In this document: piece by piece, positions 16,745-24,540 of the stretch
Layout: each line of letters begins with the position of its first letter
Position numbering within the stretch: the first letter of the stretch is position 1
Assembly (NCBI GenBank): GCA_964452775.1
Contig: CAYVQP010000015.1
Coordinates: 4,375 to 68,374 of the forward strand
Length of the DNA stretch: 64,000 bases
DNA from: JACKCB01 sp964452775
Lineage (GTDB): Bacteria; Chloroflexota; Anaerolineae; Promineifilales; Promineifilaceae
Reading direction: 5' to 3'
Notes under the pieces: model-generated
What the model was told of the DNA's origin: nothing
What the model saw: the letters and a program-made list of their open reading frames with translations, nothing else
Database searches by the model: none
Made by a program: the position numbers and the translations under genes

Positions 16745-17538
16745 TGTTGCAATCCAGGCGCGTCTTGCTCGATGCAGGCGGGTCGTTCCAACCCGTGCGC
16801 CGTCAGCAAGGCATCGTCGTTCAGCAAGCAGGCTGTATCTCCCTGGGCCACAATCAGCCCCTCATCCATGATGATCATGCGTGGGAACAGCTCCTGCACG
16901 AGCAACATATCATGGGTGGAGACTAACATCGTCACCGGCAAGTCGCGAAGTAGATTGATCAATTGCCGGCGTCCGCGCGGGTCCAGGCCGGCGGTGGGTT
17001 CATCCAGTACCAGGATATCCGGCGACATTGCCAACACGGTTGCGATAGCCACTCGCTTCTTCTGGCCGATGCTCAGGTGATGGGACATGCGCCCGGCGAC
17101 CTCACTCATTCCTACCTGATCAAGCGCGGCGGCGACGCGCCGGCGCACTTCCACTTCCGGCAAACCCATATGCAGCGGCCCGTAAGCCACATCCTCAAAT
17201 ACGGTGGGTGAGAAAAGCTGGTCGTCCGGATTCTGGAAAACCATTCCGACCCGGCCGCGAATAACGGGCAGGTTCTCCTTGTTGACCGGCAGGCCGGCCG
17301 CCTCTACGACGCCGGCGCCCGACAGGATGCCGTTCAGGTGCAACATTAAGGTACTCTTGCCCGCGCCATTGGGGCCGACCAGAGCTACTTTTTCGCCGGC
17401 AGCGACCTGCAAGGAGACGCCCCGCAGCGCCGGCTGCCCATCAGGATAGGAGTAACGCAGATCCTGCACGAAAAGCATGTGCCGGGCAGTGGCCGTGGCG
17501 GGGACAGGTGGGGGCGGCGTGTGGTGGGTGACCGGCAT
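16735..17538 (-). CDS. cbiO: ECF-type metal transporter ATPase (CbiO-like)
   Basis: A 267-residue ABC ATPase with Walker A GPNGAGKST, Q-loop VFQNPDDQLF, signature LSIGQKKRVAIATVLA and Walker B ILVLDEPTAGLDP. The QNPDDQ block is typical of CbiO/EcfA ATPases of energy-coupling factor transporters. The ATG at 17538 was chosen since the next gene upstream stops at 17556; a later Met near 17478 is also possible. It is the third gene of an M-Q-O set under a Fur-family regulator, so cobalt or nickel uptake is expected. Confidence 0.9.
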   Translation of the reverse strand: MPVTHHTPPPPVPATATARHMLFVQDLRYSYPDGQPALRGVSLQVAAGEKVALVGPNGAGKSTLMLHLNGILSGAGVVEAAGLPVNKENLPVIRGRVGMVFQNPDDQLFSPTVFEDVAYGPLHMGLPEVEVRRRVAAALDQVGMSEVAGRMSHHLSIGQKKRVAIATVLAMSPDILVLDEPTAGLDPRGRRQLINLLRDLPVTMLVSTHDMLLVQELFPRMIIMDEGLIVAQGDTACLLNDDALLTAHGLERPACIEQDAPGLQQTP

Positions 17539-17555
17539 GGTGACGTGGACTCTTA

Positions 17556-18347
17556 TCAGAGGCGGGCGACGAACTGAATCAGGAACACTGCCGCCAGGGC
17601 GGTGATCCCGGCTATCCAATCGGGTCGGGTCAACTCATGCGGGTTCATGGTCAGCATCCGCCCCCGATAGCCGCGGGCGATCATGGCCTGATAAACGCGA
17701 TCACTGCGGTCCAGACTGCGCAAAAAGAGCTGGCCCACCATTTGTCCGGCCACGCGCGCCCGCCAGATGACCGATCCGCCGATGGCGCCGCTGCCGGGTA
17801 GGCGGGCGCTGCGCGCCTGTCGCGCGCGCAACATCCGCTGCACCTCTTCCGCCAACACGAAGAGGTAGCGATACATGAAGCTAATGATGCTAACCAGGAT
17901 GGCTGGAACATGCAGGTGGTTGAGCGCGTGCATCAGGTCAGGAAAGCGGGTGACGGCGGTAAGCAGAATAGCTGCCTGCACCGCCAGCCAGCCGCGGGCC
18001 ATGACGCTGACAAAACGCACCAGGCCGGCATCACTGACCGCCAGCGTCACCGGTCCGGCTGACCAATCCAGCAGCACGTTCCCAGGCGTATTGATCAGCA
18101 GGGTCATGGCGGTGAGCAGAAAGGGCAGGATGATCAGCGAACGCTTGAGTACGACGCGATAGGGCAGGTTTGCCAGCCGGGTCGCCAGCCAGATGCACAG
18201 CCAGGAAAGGCCAAATGCGGCCCACGCGCCATCCGGCAACAACAGCGTGGCCAGCACAAACGCGAAAGCTATGACGATCTTGATGCGCGGGTCGAGCCGA
18301 TGGAGACGGCTTTCCTGGTGCAGGTAGCGATCAAGCGTGTGAGTCAT
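17556..18347 (-). CDS. cbiQ: ECF-type metal transporter transmembrane protein (CbiQ-like)
   Basis: A 263-residue membrane protein with about five hydrophobic segments. It starts with the family pattern of a short hydrophilic head (HQESRLHRLDPRIKI) and has the two ATPase-coupling Ala-Arg-Gly type motifs: MLRARQARSARL near residue 170 and MIARGYRGRM near 220. It is the T component that joins the substrate-binding subunit to the ATPases in the membrane. The ATG at 18347 overlaps the end of the cbiM-like gene by 17 bases, so the two are translationally linked. Confidence 0.9.
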   Translation of the reverse strand: MTHTLDRYLHQESRLHRLDPRIKIVIAFAFVLATLLLPDGAWAAFGLSWLCIWLATRLANLPYRVVLKRSLIILPFLLTAMTLLINTPGNVLLDWSAGPVTLAVSDAGLVRFVSVMARGWLAVQAAILLTAVTRFPDLMHALNHLHVPAILVSIISFMYRYLFVLAEEVQRMLRARQARSARLPGSGAIGGSVIWRARVAGQMVGQLFLRSLDRSDRVYQAMIARGYRGRMLTMNPHELTRPDWIAGITALAAVFLIQFVARL

Positions 18348-19299
18348 TCTTGCGTTGCCGGTTGCGAGCCAGGGCGCGCCCGGCGACATATACTACGCCG
18401 GCCACAATGAGCGCGCCGATCAGCCCGGCCAGGATGGTGGAGAGCGAGGCGTTATCCAGGCCGGGGATAGTGTAGTCGGGCAACAATTGATAGGGGCTAT
18501 CCAATGCGCTGCTGAGGAAGGCTTGCTGCGTGGCCACCCACTCCAGGCCGTCCGGGTGGGACGAGGCAAGCGGGGCCAGAAATACGACCAGCAGGGCGAT
18601 AGCCAGGCCGGCCAACGCCCAGCGCCCGCCCCCTTTCGCGGTCTGTTCGCCAAGCAGGTCCGGCCGGGTGGCCGTCAGGAAAGCCAGTGCAGCCACCGTA
18701 ACCAGAGCTTCGCCGGCGCCAATCAACATGTGCACACCAACCATCGCCGGCACGACGACGGCCATATTGGCCGTTCCACTAAGCCCAAGTAGCAAGGCTG
18801 TGACCAATGCCGCCAGGACGACGGACAGCCAGGAGGCAACGCCGGCTATGGTCAGCCTGAGGCCTCGCCCGCGCCGGCTGACCAATCCATAGAGGCCGTA
18901 TGCCACGAAGCCGGGCACGATGCCCATCACCAGGATGTTGGCGCCCATCACGATCAGGCCGCCATCCTGGAACAATAACGCTTGCAGGGCGATGACCGCG
19001 GTCATTACCAGCAGTCCCAGCCAGGGACCGAGCACGATGAAAGCCAGAGCGGCGCCTATGAAGTGGCCGGAAGTGCCGCCCAGCACGGGGAAGTTGATCA
19101 TCTGCGCCGCGAAGACGAAGGCAGCCAGAATCCCCGCCAGCGGCGCCAGGCGTTCGTCGTAGTCAGCCTGGGCGCGGCGGACGGCGATCGCCAGAATGAC
19201 CAGGGAGATAATCCAGCAGATGACGGACACCGTTGTGTCCAGGAAGCCATCGGGAATATGCAAGTAGTGTACAGATGCGAGGAATAGCAGGCCCGTCAT
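18331..19299 (-). CDS. cbiM: ECF-type cobalt/nickel transporter substrate-binding protein with PDGLE domain (CbiM/NikMN-like)
   Basis: A 322-residue membrane protein. HIPDGFLD near the start and PVLGGTSGHFIGAALA are the metal-site signatures of CbiM/NikM, where the amino-terminal Met-His and an internal His bind the ion. After about residue 235 a PDGLE motif begins a CbiN/NikN-like domain with one more helix, so M and N are fused. The ATG at 19299 has GGAAGGA before it, but it places 13 residues ahead of HIPDG; a TTG at 19263 would give Met-His-Ile-Pro-Asp exactly. Either it is cleaved or TTG is the real start. A Fur-family gene precedes it by 62 bp. Confidence 0.9.
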   Translation of the reverse strand: MTGLLFLASVHYLHIPDGFLDTTVSVICWIISLVILAIAVRRAQADYDERLAPLAGILAAFVFAAQMINFPVLGGTSGHFIGAALAFIVLGPWLGLLVMTAVIALQALLFQDGGLIVMGANILVMGIVPGFVAYGLYGLVSRRGRGLRLTIAGVASWLSVVLAALVTALLLGLSGTANMAVVVPAMVGVHMLIGAGEALVTVAALAFLTATRPDLLGEQTAKGGGRWALAGLAIALLVVFLAPLASSHPDGLEWVATQQAFLSSALDSPYQLLPDYTIPGLDNASLSTILAGLIGALIVAGVVYVAGRALARNRQRKNDSHA

Positions 19300-19361
19300 T
19301 CTGTCCTTCCAATCTATTGTTTCCCGGCGAAAGGCGGTTCTGCCTCTCCCGGAATGGCGAC

Positions 19362-19811
19362 TCAGCGGCCGCCGGCGGCAGCTTGCTCTACTTCACGACA
19401 GTCGGCGCAGATGCCGGAGATTGCCATGTGCTTGATCTCGGCCTGAAACCACAAGTCGCTAAGTAGCTGCTCGGCCAGCGGCTCGAAGTAACGGTCCGGA
19501 AGTTGCACCACGTGTCCACAAACCCGGCAAACCAGATGATGATGCGGCGTCTCGTGCGCCAGTTCGTAGACCGCCAGGCCGGAGATCTCGGTGCGCGTTA
19601 CCAGCTGTAGATCGCAAAGGAATTGCAGGGTGCGATATACCGTGGCCCGGCTGAGCGCCGGCGCCTGTTCATGCACCGCCGCGTAAATCTCGTTTGCGGA
19701 GAGATGGTCGCCCTGCTGGCACAGCGTATCCAGCACGAGCTGGCGTTGGGGGGTCATGCGATACCCCATTTCGCGGATCTGATAGGCGACGTTGCGTTCG
19801 CTGTGAGACAT
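19362..19811 (-). CDS. Fur-family metalloregulator (possibly Nur-like)
   Basis: A 149-residue repressor with an N-terminal winged helix (residues 10-85; RMTPQRQLVLDTL, SRATVYRTLQFL) and a C-terminal dimer domain. HETPHHHLVCRVC (Cys95, Cys98) and CADC (Cys135, Cys138) form the regulatory and structural metal sites. It is the first gene of a run leading to the ECF metal transporter M-Q-O. Its promoter carries two TTGC-N-GCAA palindromes over the -10 and start, which fits autorepression, and the motif resembles Nur (nickel) boxes more than Fur or Zur boxes. Metal identity is inferred. Confidence 0.9.
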   Translation of the reverse strand: MSHSERNVAYQIREMGYRMTPQRQLVLDTLCQQGDHLSANEIYAAVHEQAPALSRATVYRTLQFLCDLQLVTRTEISGLAVYELAHETPHHHLVCRVCGHVVQLPDRYFEPLAEQLLSDLWFQAEIKHMAISGICADCREVEQAAAGGR

Positions 19812-19822
19812 AAGCTGGCCTT

Positions 19823-19857
19823 ATTGCGAATAGTCGCAATTGCGAATATGTGCAATT
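19823..19857 (-). promoter_or_regulatory. Two overlapping Fur-family operators (Nur-box-like)
   Basis: Box 1 is ATTGCGA-ATAG-TCGCAAT (19823-19840), a perfect 7-4-7 palindrome. Box 2 is AATTGC-N8-GCAATT (19838-19857), a perfect 6-8-6 palindrome. They share bases 19838-19840 and cover the start site and part of the -10 of the Fur-family gene. The TTGC...GCAA form resembles the Streptomyces Nur box. Confidence 0.7.
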
Positions 19858-19882
19858 ATAACTCGACAGGTGCACCGGACAA
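19855..19882 (-). promoter_or_regulatory. Promoter of the Fur-family/ECF operon
   Basis: On the minus strand TTGTCC (19882-19877), a 16-base spacer and a perfect TATAAT (19860-19855), with the start near 19848, inside the operators. Confidence 0.75.
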
Positions 19883-19926
19883 GAGTTTCTTATTTGGAAT
19901 GGTTGATTCTGGAGGCTTCGGCGCAA

Positions 19927-19973
19927 CCAAAATAGAACGGCGCATGGCGATCCTGCTGGGTCGCCATGCGCCG
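19927..19973 (-). terminator. Terminator of the subtilase gene
   Basis: A 16-bp stem (19973-19958 with 19953-19938, one wobble) with a 4-base loop, followed on the minus strand by TTCTATTTT. A second hairpin (19995-20004 with 20017-20026) lies between it and the stop codon. Confidence 0.78.
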
Positions 19974-20037
19974 CTGTCGCGGACTTGGATTAATGGCCGG
20001 CGGCTACTCAGAAATCGCCGCCGGCCTCAGAGGTGGA

Positions 20038-21507
20038 TCAGGGGCAGGGCACGCCGCCCGGCAGGGCCGGATGATTGACTGCCGCACAGGCGTCAATCAT
20101 GCCCTTGCCATAGATTGGATTCGGGAACTGGTTCCAGGCGCGACCGCCGCAGCTGTTGGGGGGCAGGTTCGGGGCGACCAATCCCAGGTCGGTAGTGTTC
20201 ACAGCCGCCGCGTATACACTGTTGTAGGTGGAGCCGGGAGTGTCGGCCAGCAAGAGGGCGATTACGCCGGCTACGTGCGGGGCGGCCATCGAGGTGCCGG
20301 AGAAGTTGGCATAGGCGTTGTCACTGCCCCGAACGGAGGAGCGCACGTTCTCGCCGGGAGCGACCAGGTTTGGCTTCAACAGGGAGAATGCACCCGGTCC
20401 CTTGCTGCTAAAGTAGGCTAACTGGTTGGCGATATTGGTGGCGCCGACGCCGAAAACGTTGGGGTAATCGCCCGGCGAGCCGACCGTGTTGCAGCTTGGA
20501 CCGCTATTACCGGCAGAAAAGACCGGGATGATGCCGGCCATGCGCCAGGACTTGACGTAGCTCTTGTACCACTGGTCGCCGCTTCCGCCGCCCCAGGAGT
20601 TGTTGACGATATGCGGGGCCATGGCGCAGTTCGGATTATTCCCGGCCAGGTCGGTCGGGCAGGCGATCCACTGAGCTGAACTGGTCAGGTCAAAGGACGA
20701 GCAAGAAAGGCCGTCACAACCCTGGGCGGCAATCCATTGTGCGCCCGGCGCCACGCCGATCTGGTTGGAGCCGCCATCGTCGCCAACCATGGTGCCCATT
20801 GTGTGCGTGCCGTGATCGTTCACGTCCGTCGGCGCCGCATAGACCAGGTCAGGATCCCACCAGTTATAGTTGTGGTCGCCGCCCGACCCGCGGTACTGGT
20901 CGTCAATGGCATCATGGGTCCAGCGGACGCCGGTGTCAATGTTAGCCACAACCACTCCCTGGCCGGTATTGCCGGTGGCCCAAACGTCCGGCGCATTGAC
21001 CCGGCTGACACCCCACTCGATCGCCTCCGCTGAGGCAGGCGCAGGTTCCATCGCGACCGGCGCCACCAGCGGCACCTCTACATCCCCTTTCAGATAGGCG
21101 ACATCCTTGCGAGCCGCCAGCGCTTCCACCAGGGCGAGATCTCCGTCGTAGACGTATACGCTGTTATTGATCCAGAAGGACACGTAGCGTACACCCTGAG
21201 CATCCAGCGTGGCGAGCAGGTCTGCCTGTGTGCTTGCGGCATGCGCGGTCAAAGTATCATGAACGTAATTCAGACGATCAACCCGGTCAGTCATGCTCTC
21301 AGCAGCCGCCAGTTCAGCGTCTGACGCCATCTTCACAAAGAAGTTAGCTCGCCCGCTATTGGCAGCCATCTGTTCCAGGATATAGTTGTCGACCTTCTCA
21401 TTCGACCCTGCGGCCGGAGTAGCAAATGCCGCCAGCGCCAACAATACTACAGCCAGCATGATGGCCATTGCGGCAACGGACTTTGTTGAAGTAAAGTGGT
21501 TCAACAT
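20038..21507 (-). CDS. Secreted subtilisin-like serine protease (S8)
   Basis: A 489-residue precursor. It has a signal peptide with a hydrophobic core (about residues 12-33, ending ATPAAG), an I9-type propeptide-like region (about 38-150) and an S8 catalytic domain with Asp191 in NIDTGV, His232 in DHGTHTMG and Ser406 in GTSMAAPH. The oxyanion Asn is in NNSWGGG. Five or more cysteines suggest disulfides. No C-terminal sorting domain is seen, so it is probably released. AGGAG lies about 10 bases before the ATG. It is followed by two hairpins and is probably monocistronic. Confidence 0.93.
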   Translation of the reverse strand: MLNHFTSTKSVAAMAIMLAVVLLALAAFATPAAGSNEKVDNYILEQMAANSGRANFFVKMASDAELAAAESMTDRVDRLNYVHDTLTAHAASTQADLLATLDAQGVRYVSFWINNSVYVYDGDLALVEALAARKDVAYLKGDVEVPLVAPVAMEPAPASAEAIEWGVSRVNAPDVWATGNTGQGVVVANIDTGVRWTHDAIDDQYRGSGGDHNYNWWDPDLVYAAPTDVNDHGTHTMGTMVGDDGGSNQIGVAPGAQWIAAQGCDGLSCSSFDLTSSAQWIACPTDLAGNNPNCAMAPHIVNNSWGGGSGDQWYKSYVKSWRMAGIIPVFSAGNSGPSCNTVGSPGDYPNVFGVGATNIANQLAYFSSKGPGAFSLLKPNLVAPGENVRSSVRGSDNAYANFSGTSMAAPHVAGVIALLLADTPGSTYNSVYAAAVNTTDLGLVAPNLPPNSCGGRAWNQFPNPIYGKGMIDACAAVNHPALPGGVPCP

Positions 21508-21800
21508 CTTCTTTTGTCTCCTTGGGTGTAACAGGGGTGCAGTTTCGGGTACAGGTTGGTGGGGATTCTTTGTGAATCCTGTTCGGGCAGCAGGTTCAGT
21601 TCGATACTTACCTCCTTTTGTCGCTCATTCTGCACTGGCAAGGTGATTTCCAGGTGGCGGTTTCATCCATTTGAGCAAAGTGTCCCACCTGGCGCGATAA
21701 TAACCCATTGAAGACCGGGTTGCTATAGTCAAAATGGCATGGCAGGGACAACAGTACAAATCGTTGGGAGAGCGCGACAGGTAGGTGAACCGGACCGGCC

Positions 21801-23000
21801 CTACTGATCACCGGCCTGACTGGTTGCGACTTCGCGCAGGGACTTCTCCAACACTTGACGAAAGGCCGGAGGCACCTTCATGGTCAGGCGGGCGGTAAGG
21901 CCGTCCGCCGCAGGCTGCAGGAGGTATTCGCCGGCCGGGTCCAGTTCGTGTCGAATGGTGAGAAACTCATTAACATCCTCACGGGTCGCAGAGTTCCAGC
22001 GCAAGGTTAGAATGAAACCGTCTTCCGTTTGCTCTGAGGCCTGTATGGTAGCCAGCAGCGCCCTGAACAACCGCTCGTGACGCAACAGCGTGGAATCGTC
22101 ATGCCCGCCGATCTGATCCAGGAAAGGAAAATCCTCCGGCTGCACGAGTAGCCGGGCAATAGGGTCCACCGGTTCCTCGCTGGCCCATTGGTTCGACCAG
22201 GCGTCGCCCACGAGCTTCAGCCGGCGAAATGACTCTCGCGGCAAGAAGTAAACCGCGCCGGAACAATAAGGGCGCTCGGCCAGCATTTCGCGGTTTATGG
22301 AGAAATTGTACACGGCGAGGCGTTCACCCTGCCGGTTGCTGAAGTACATGACCCCGTTGCTGATGCTACCCGATAGGCGCTCCCGGTCCACAATCGCATA
22401 GAACATCGGCCAGATGCCGTCGTGCGTGCCGTAGACTGCGGGTAGATTTCCCTGGCCACCCGCATCGCGCAACTCAAACGACTTCCGAATCGGCAGGAAG
22501 TGTTCGATCCCGGTATTGTTTGAACCGTGAAAAATGAACTGATCGCTCTCGGCTGCATGCAGCAGGAATTCGTAGCGGGGATACGGCAGATCATAGGCGA
22601 TCCAGTCCCCACTACTTACAGCAGTCACCTTTTGCAGCAGCCCGTCGAAAGCAGCTCGCTTCGCTGGGTCCCAAACGATTGCCGGCAGAGTGAGCCGCTC
22701 TACCATCTCCATGCCCGCCAGGGCTTCCGGCGAAACTCGCTGCAGTTCGAATTCGCCGACCGCGAGTGCAGTCGCTAGTTCGCCGGCCGGCCCACGAAAC
22801 TCACATAGCGCGCCATCTAATGGGCCGCCCAGCGACCGGAAGCTCCGGCTGTTGCTGGTGGGTTGCAAGAGAATCTCGTAGCCGGGCGGAACACCCGGCA
22901 CTGCAGCGACCAGGCCCCACTCGTCAAGTCTGACTTCCAGCAAGAAGCCAAACGTCGAGTAGTAGCCGCAGAATGCGCCCCAATCTCCTGGAATAGTCAT
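21801..23000 (-). CDS. Unknown protein with ADP-ribosyltransferase-like motifs
   Basis: I cannot name a family. The 399-residue soluble protein has a middle region (about 140-260) with features of the H-Y-E group of ADP-ribosyltransferases: F-H-G-S-N at 157-161, then A-V-Y-G-T-H at 188-193 followed by a hydrophobic helix (WPMFYAIVD), and later GAVYFLPRESF with Glu256. The flanking regions (1-135 and 290-399) look like repeated alpha/beta modules; LLQPTSNSR and LLQPAADGLTARL are similar at both ends. GGAG precedes the ATG. It has no signal peptide or immunity-like neighbour. The enzymatic reading is a hypothesis from motif spacing only. Confidence 0.7.
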   Translation of the reverse strand: MTIPGDWGAFCGYYSTFGFLLEVRLDEWGLVAAVPGVPPGYEILLQPTSNSRSFRSLGGPLDGALCEFRGPAGELATALAVGEFELQRVSPEALAGMEMVERLTLPAIVWDPAKRAAFDGLLQKVTAVSSGDWIAYDLPYPRYEFLLHAAESDQFIFHGSNNTGIEHFLPIRKSFELRDAGGQGNLPAVYGTHDGIWPMFYAIVDRERLSGSISNGVMYFSNRQGERLAVYNFSINREMLAERPYCSGAVYFLPRESFRRLKLVGDAWSNQWASEEPVDPIARLLVQPEDFPFLDQIGGHDDSTLLRHERLFRALLATIQASEQTEDGFILTLRWNSATREDVNEFLTIRHELDPAGEYLLQPAADGLTARLTMKVPPAFRQVLEKSLREVATSQAGDQ

Positions 23001-23060
23001 CAGTTGATCTCCTCTTCAGAACGCAACCGAACTGCAAGCAGGAGCGCGTCGAAATTGGGC

Positions 23061-23492
23061 CTAAGCAGCCGGCGGACCTCCCGGCCCGAAGTATTTCGAA
23101 TCGCTAAAGCCCAGGATGAGGAAGAAGAAATGTGGGAACAAGAAAGTGCCGATCGCGTAGCCGGTTCCCTTGTCAAAAGACTTAGCCAGCTCGAGGGCCA
23201 CCAGGAACCAGGCGACGATCTGTACGAAAGGAATGAAGAAGAGGATCAGCCACCATCCCGGCTTGCCGACGACGCGTAAGAGCACCCAGATATCGTAGAT
23301 TGGAATGATCGCCGCCCAACCCTTCTCGCCGGCCTTGACAAAGATGCGCCACAGGCCGACAACACCCAGGATGAAAACTATTAAGCCAAGGCAGCTGCAA
23401 CATTGCACATAGAAGCTTCGCCATAAGTCGGCGACGCGATCTACATAGCCCTGCTGAACAATCGAGGCCAGAAAGATCATTGTCGTATTCAA
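23061..23492 (-). CDS. DUF5684-like small membrane protein
   Basis: A 143-residue membrane protein with about four hydrophobic segments. GWAAIIPIYDIWVLLRVVGK followed by PGWWLILFFIPFVQI is the hallmark of the DUF5684 family, whose function is unknown. The start is a TTG at 23492: GAGGAGG lies 5 bases before it, whereas the ATG four codons later would be too far from that site. It lies between degV and the ART-like gene on the same strand, spaced 39 and 60 bp, so the three may be one transcript. Confidence 0.8.
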   Translation of the reverse strand: MNTTMIFLASIVQQGYVDRVADLWRSFYVQCCSCLGLIVFILGVVGLWRIFVKAGEKGWAAIIPIYDIWVLLRVVGKPGWWLILFFIPFVQIVAWFLVALELAKSFDKGTGYAIGTFLFPHFFFLILGFSDSKYFGPGGPPAA

Positions 23493-23531
23493 TATATCCT
23501 CCTCTTCAATGCTACGGACTGAATCTGATGC

Positions 23532-24392
23532 CTAACCGGAACCATCTGCGTAAAAGCCGACGCCGACGGTGCCCGGGCCGACATGTGCGCCGATGACCGG
23601 GCTGAGCGGGACCAGATAGGATTCCACGGGATCGAATTGCGCATCCAGCAATTGTTTGAACGAGGCTGCTTCTTCCGGCGCATTCGCGTGGGCGACAGCC
23701 AGGTGGACGCCGGGATGTGATCCCAGCTTCTCCGTGAGGTAGTCGCGGACGAATTGCAGCGCCTTGCTCTTGGTGCGCACGGATTTGAGCGCTTCAATGC
23801 GCCCGTCAACAACCTGCAATACGGGCTTCACTGACAACAGGCTGCCCACGAAGCGACGCCCACCGCCGATTCGACCGCCGCGGTGCAGAAATTCCAATGT
23901 GTCCACGACGAACACCAACTCCGCGCTTTCGCGCACGCGGGTGGCTACCTGGGCCACTTCTTGCGCCGAAGCTCCGGCCCGCGCGGCCCGCGCCGCGGCC
24001 AACACCATGAAGCCCATCGCCATGGAGGCGAACTTGGAATCTACCAGCTCAATCTTGACATCCGGCAGCATCTTTGCCGCTGAACGAGCCGAATCCAGAG
24101 TGCCGCTCAATGCGTCGGATATGAAGATACCTACGATGGATTCCGCGTAGTTGGATACTTCCTGGAACAGCTCGTGAAATTCGCCGACAGAGGGCTGAGA
24201 AGTGGTGGGCATTTCGCGCGCCGTACTCAAGCGCTGGTAGAACGCTTTCGGCGCAATATCCACCCCATCGCGCAGAGTGCTACCCTCCCAGTTCAAAAGA
24301 AGTGGGATTACTGGTATCTCATACTCGTGTACTAGCTCCTCAGGCAAGTAAGCGGTACTGTCCGTCACGACAACTACCGGCGTCTTCGACAT
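23532..24392 (-). CDS. DegV family fatty-acid-binding protein (FakB-like)
   Basis: A 286-residue protein with the DegV fold: VVTDSTAYLPEEL at the start, TSQPSVGEF, SDALSGTLDSARSAA and the C-terminal HVGPGTVGVGFY. DegV/FakB proteins bind a fatty acid in a pocket between two domains and, in Firmicutes, present it to the FakA kinase; no FakA is seen here. GGAGGG precedes the ATG by 6 bases. It is transcribed from its own promoter located at the end of glmS. Confidence 0.92.
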   Translation of the reverse strand: MSKTPVVVVTDSTAYLPEELVHEYEIPVIPLLLNWEGSTLRDGVDIAPKAFYQRLSTAREMPTTSQPSVGEFHELFQEVSNYAESIVGIFISDALSGTLDSARSAAKMLPDVKIELVDSKFASMAMGFMVLAAARAARAGASAQEVAQVATRVRESAELVFVVDTLEFLHRGGRIGGGRRFVGSLLSVKPVLQVVDGRIEALKSVRTKSKALQFVRDYLTEKLGSHPGVHLAVAHANAPEEAASFKQLLDAQFDPVESYLVPLSPVIGAHVGPGTVGVGFYADGSG

Positions 24393-24509
24393 TTCTATCC
24401 CTCCTATCTCTTACTTTCGCATCGGGCCAGCTGTACCCAATCGCAGAAATTGTGAAGCTGACGCCTCTTCCAGCCCGCGAGATCGGCTTGTCGAGAGGCG
24501 AATAAGCGC

Positions 24510-24537
24510 ACTATACCCAAAGGTGACAGCAAGTCAA
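24510..24537 (-). promoter_or_regulatory. Promoter of the degV-family gene
   Basis: On the minus strand TTGACT (24537-24532), a 16-base spacer and TATAGT (24515-24510). The leader is about 110 bases with no clear structure. Confidence 0.65.
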
Positions 24538-24540
24538 CTG

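Noticed and set aside
16312..19362. Cobalamin riboswitch for the ECF transporter
   Set aside because: No B12-box-like element is seen; the Fur-family operators explain the regulation instead.
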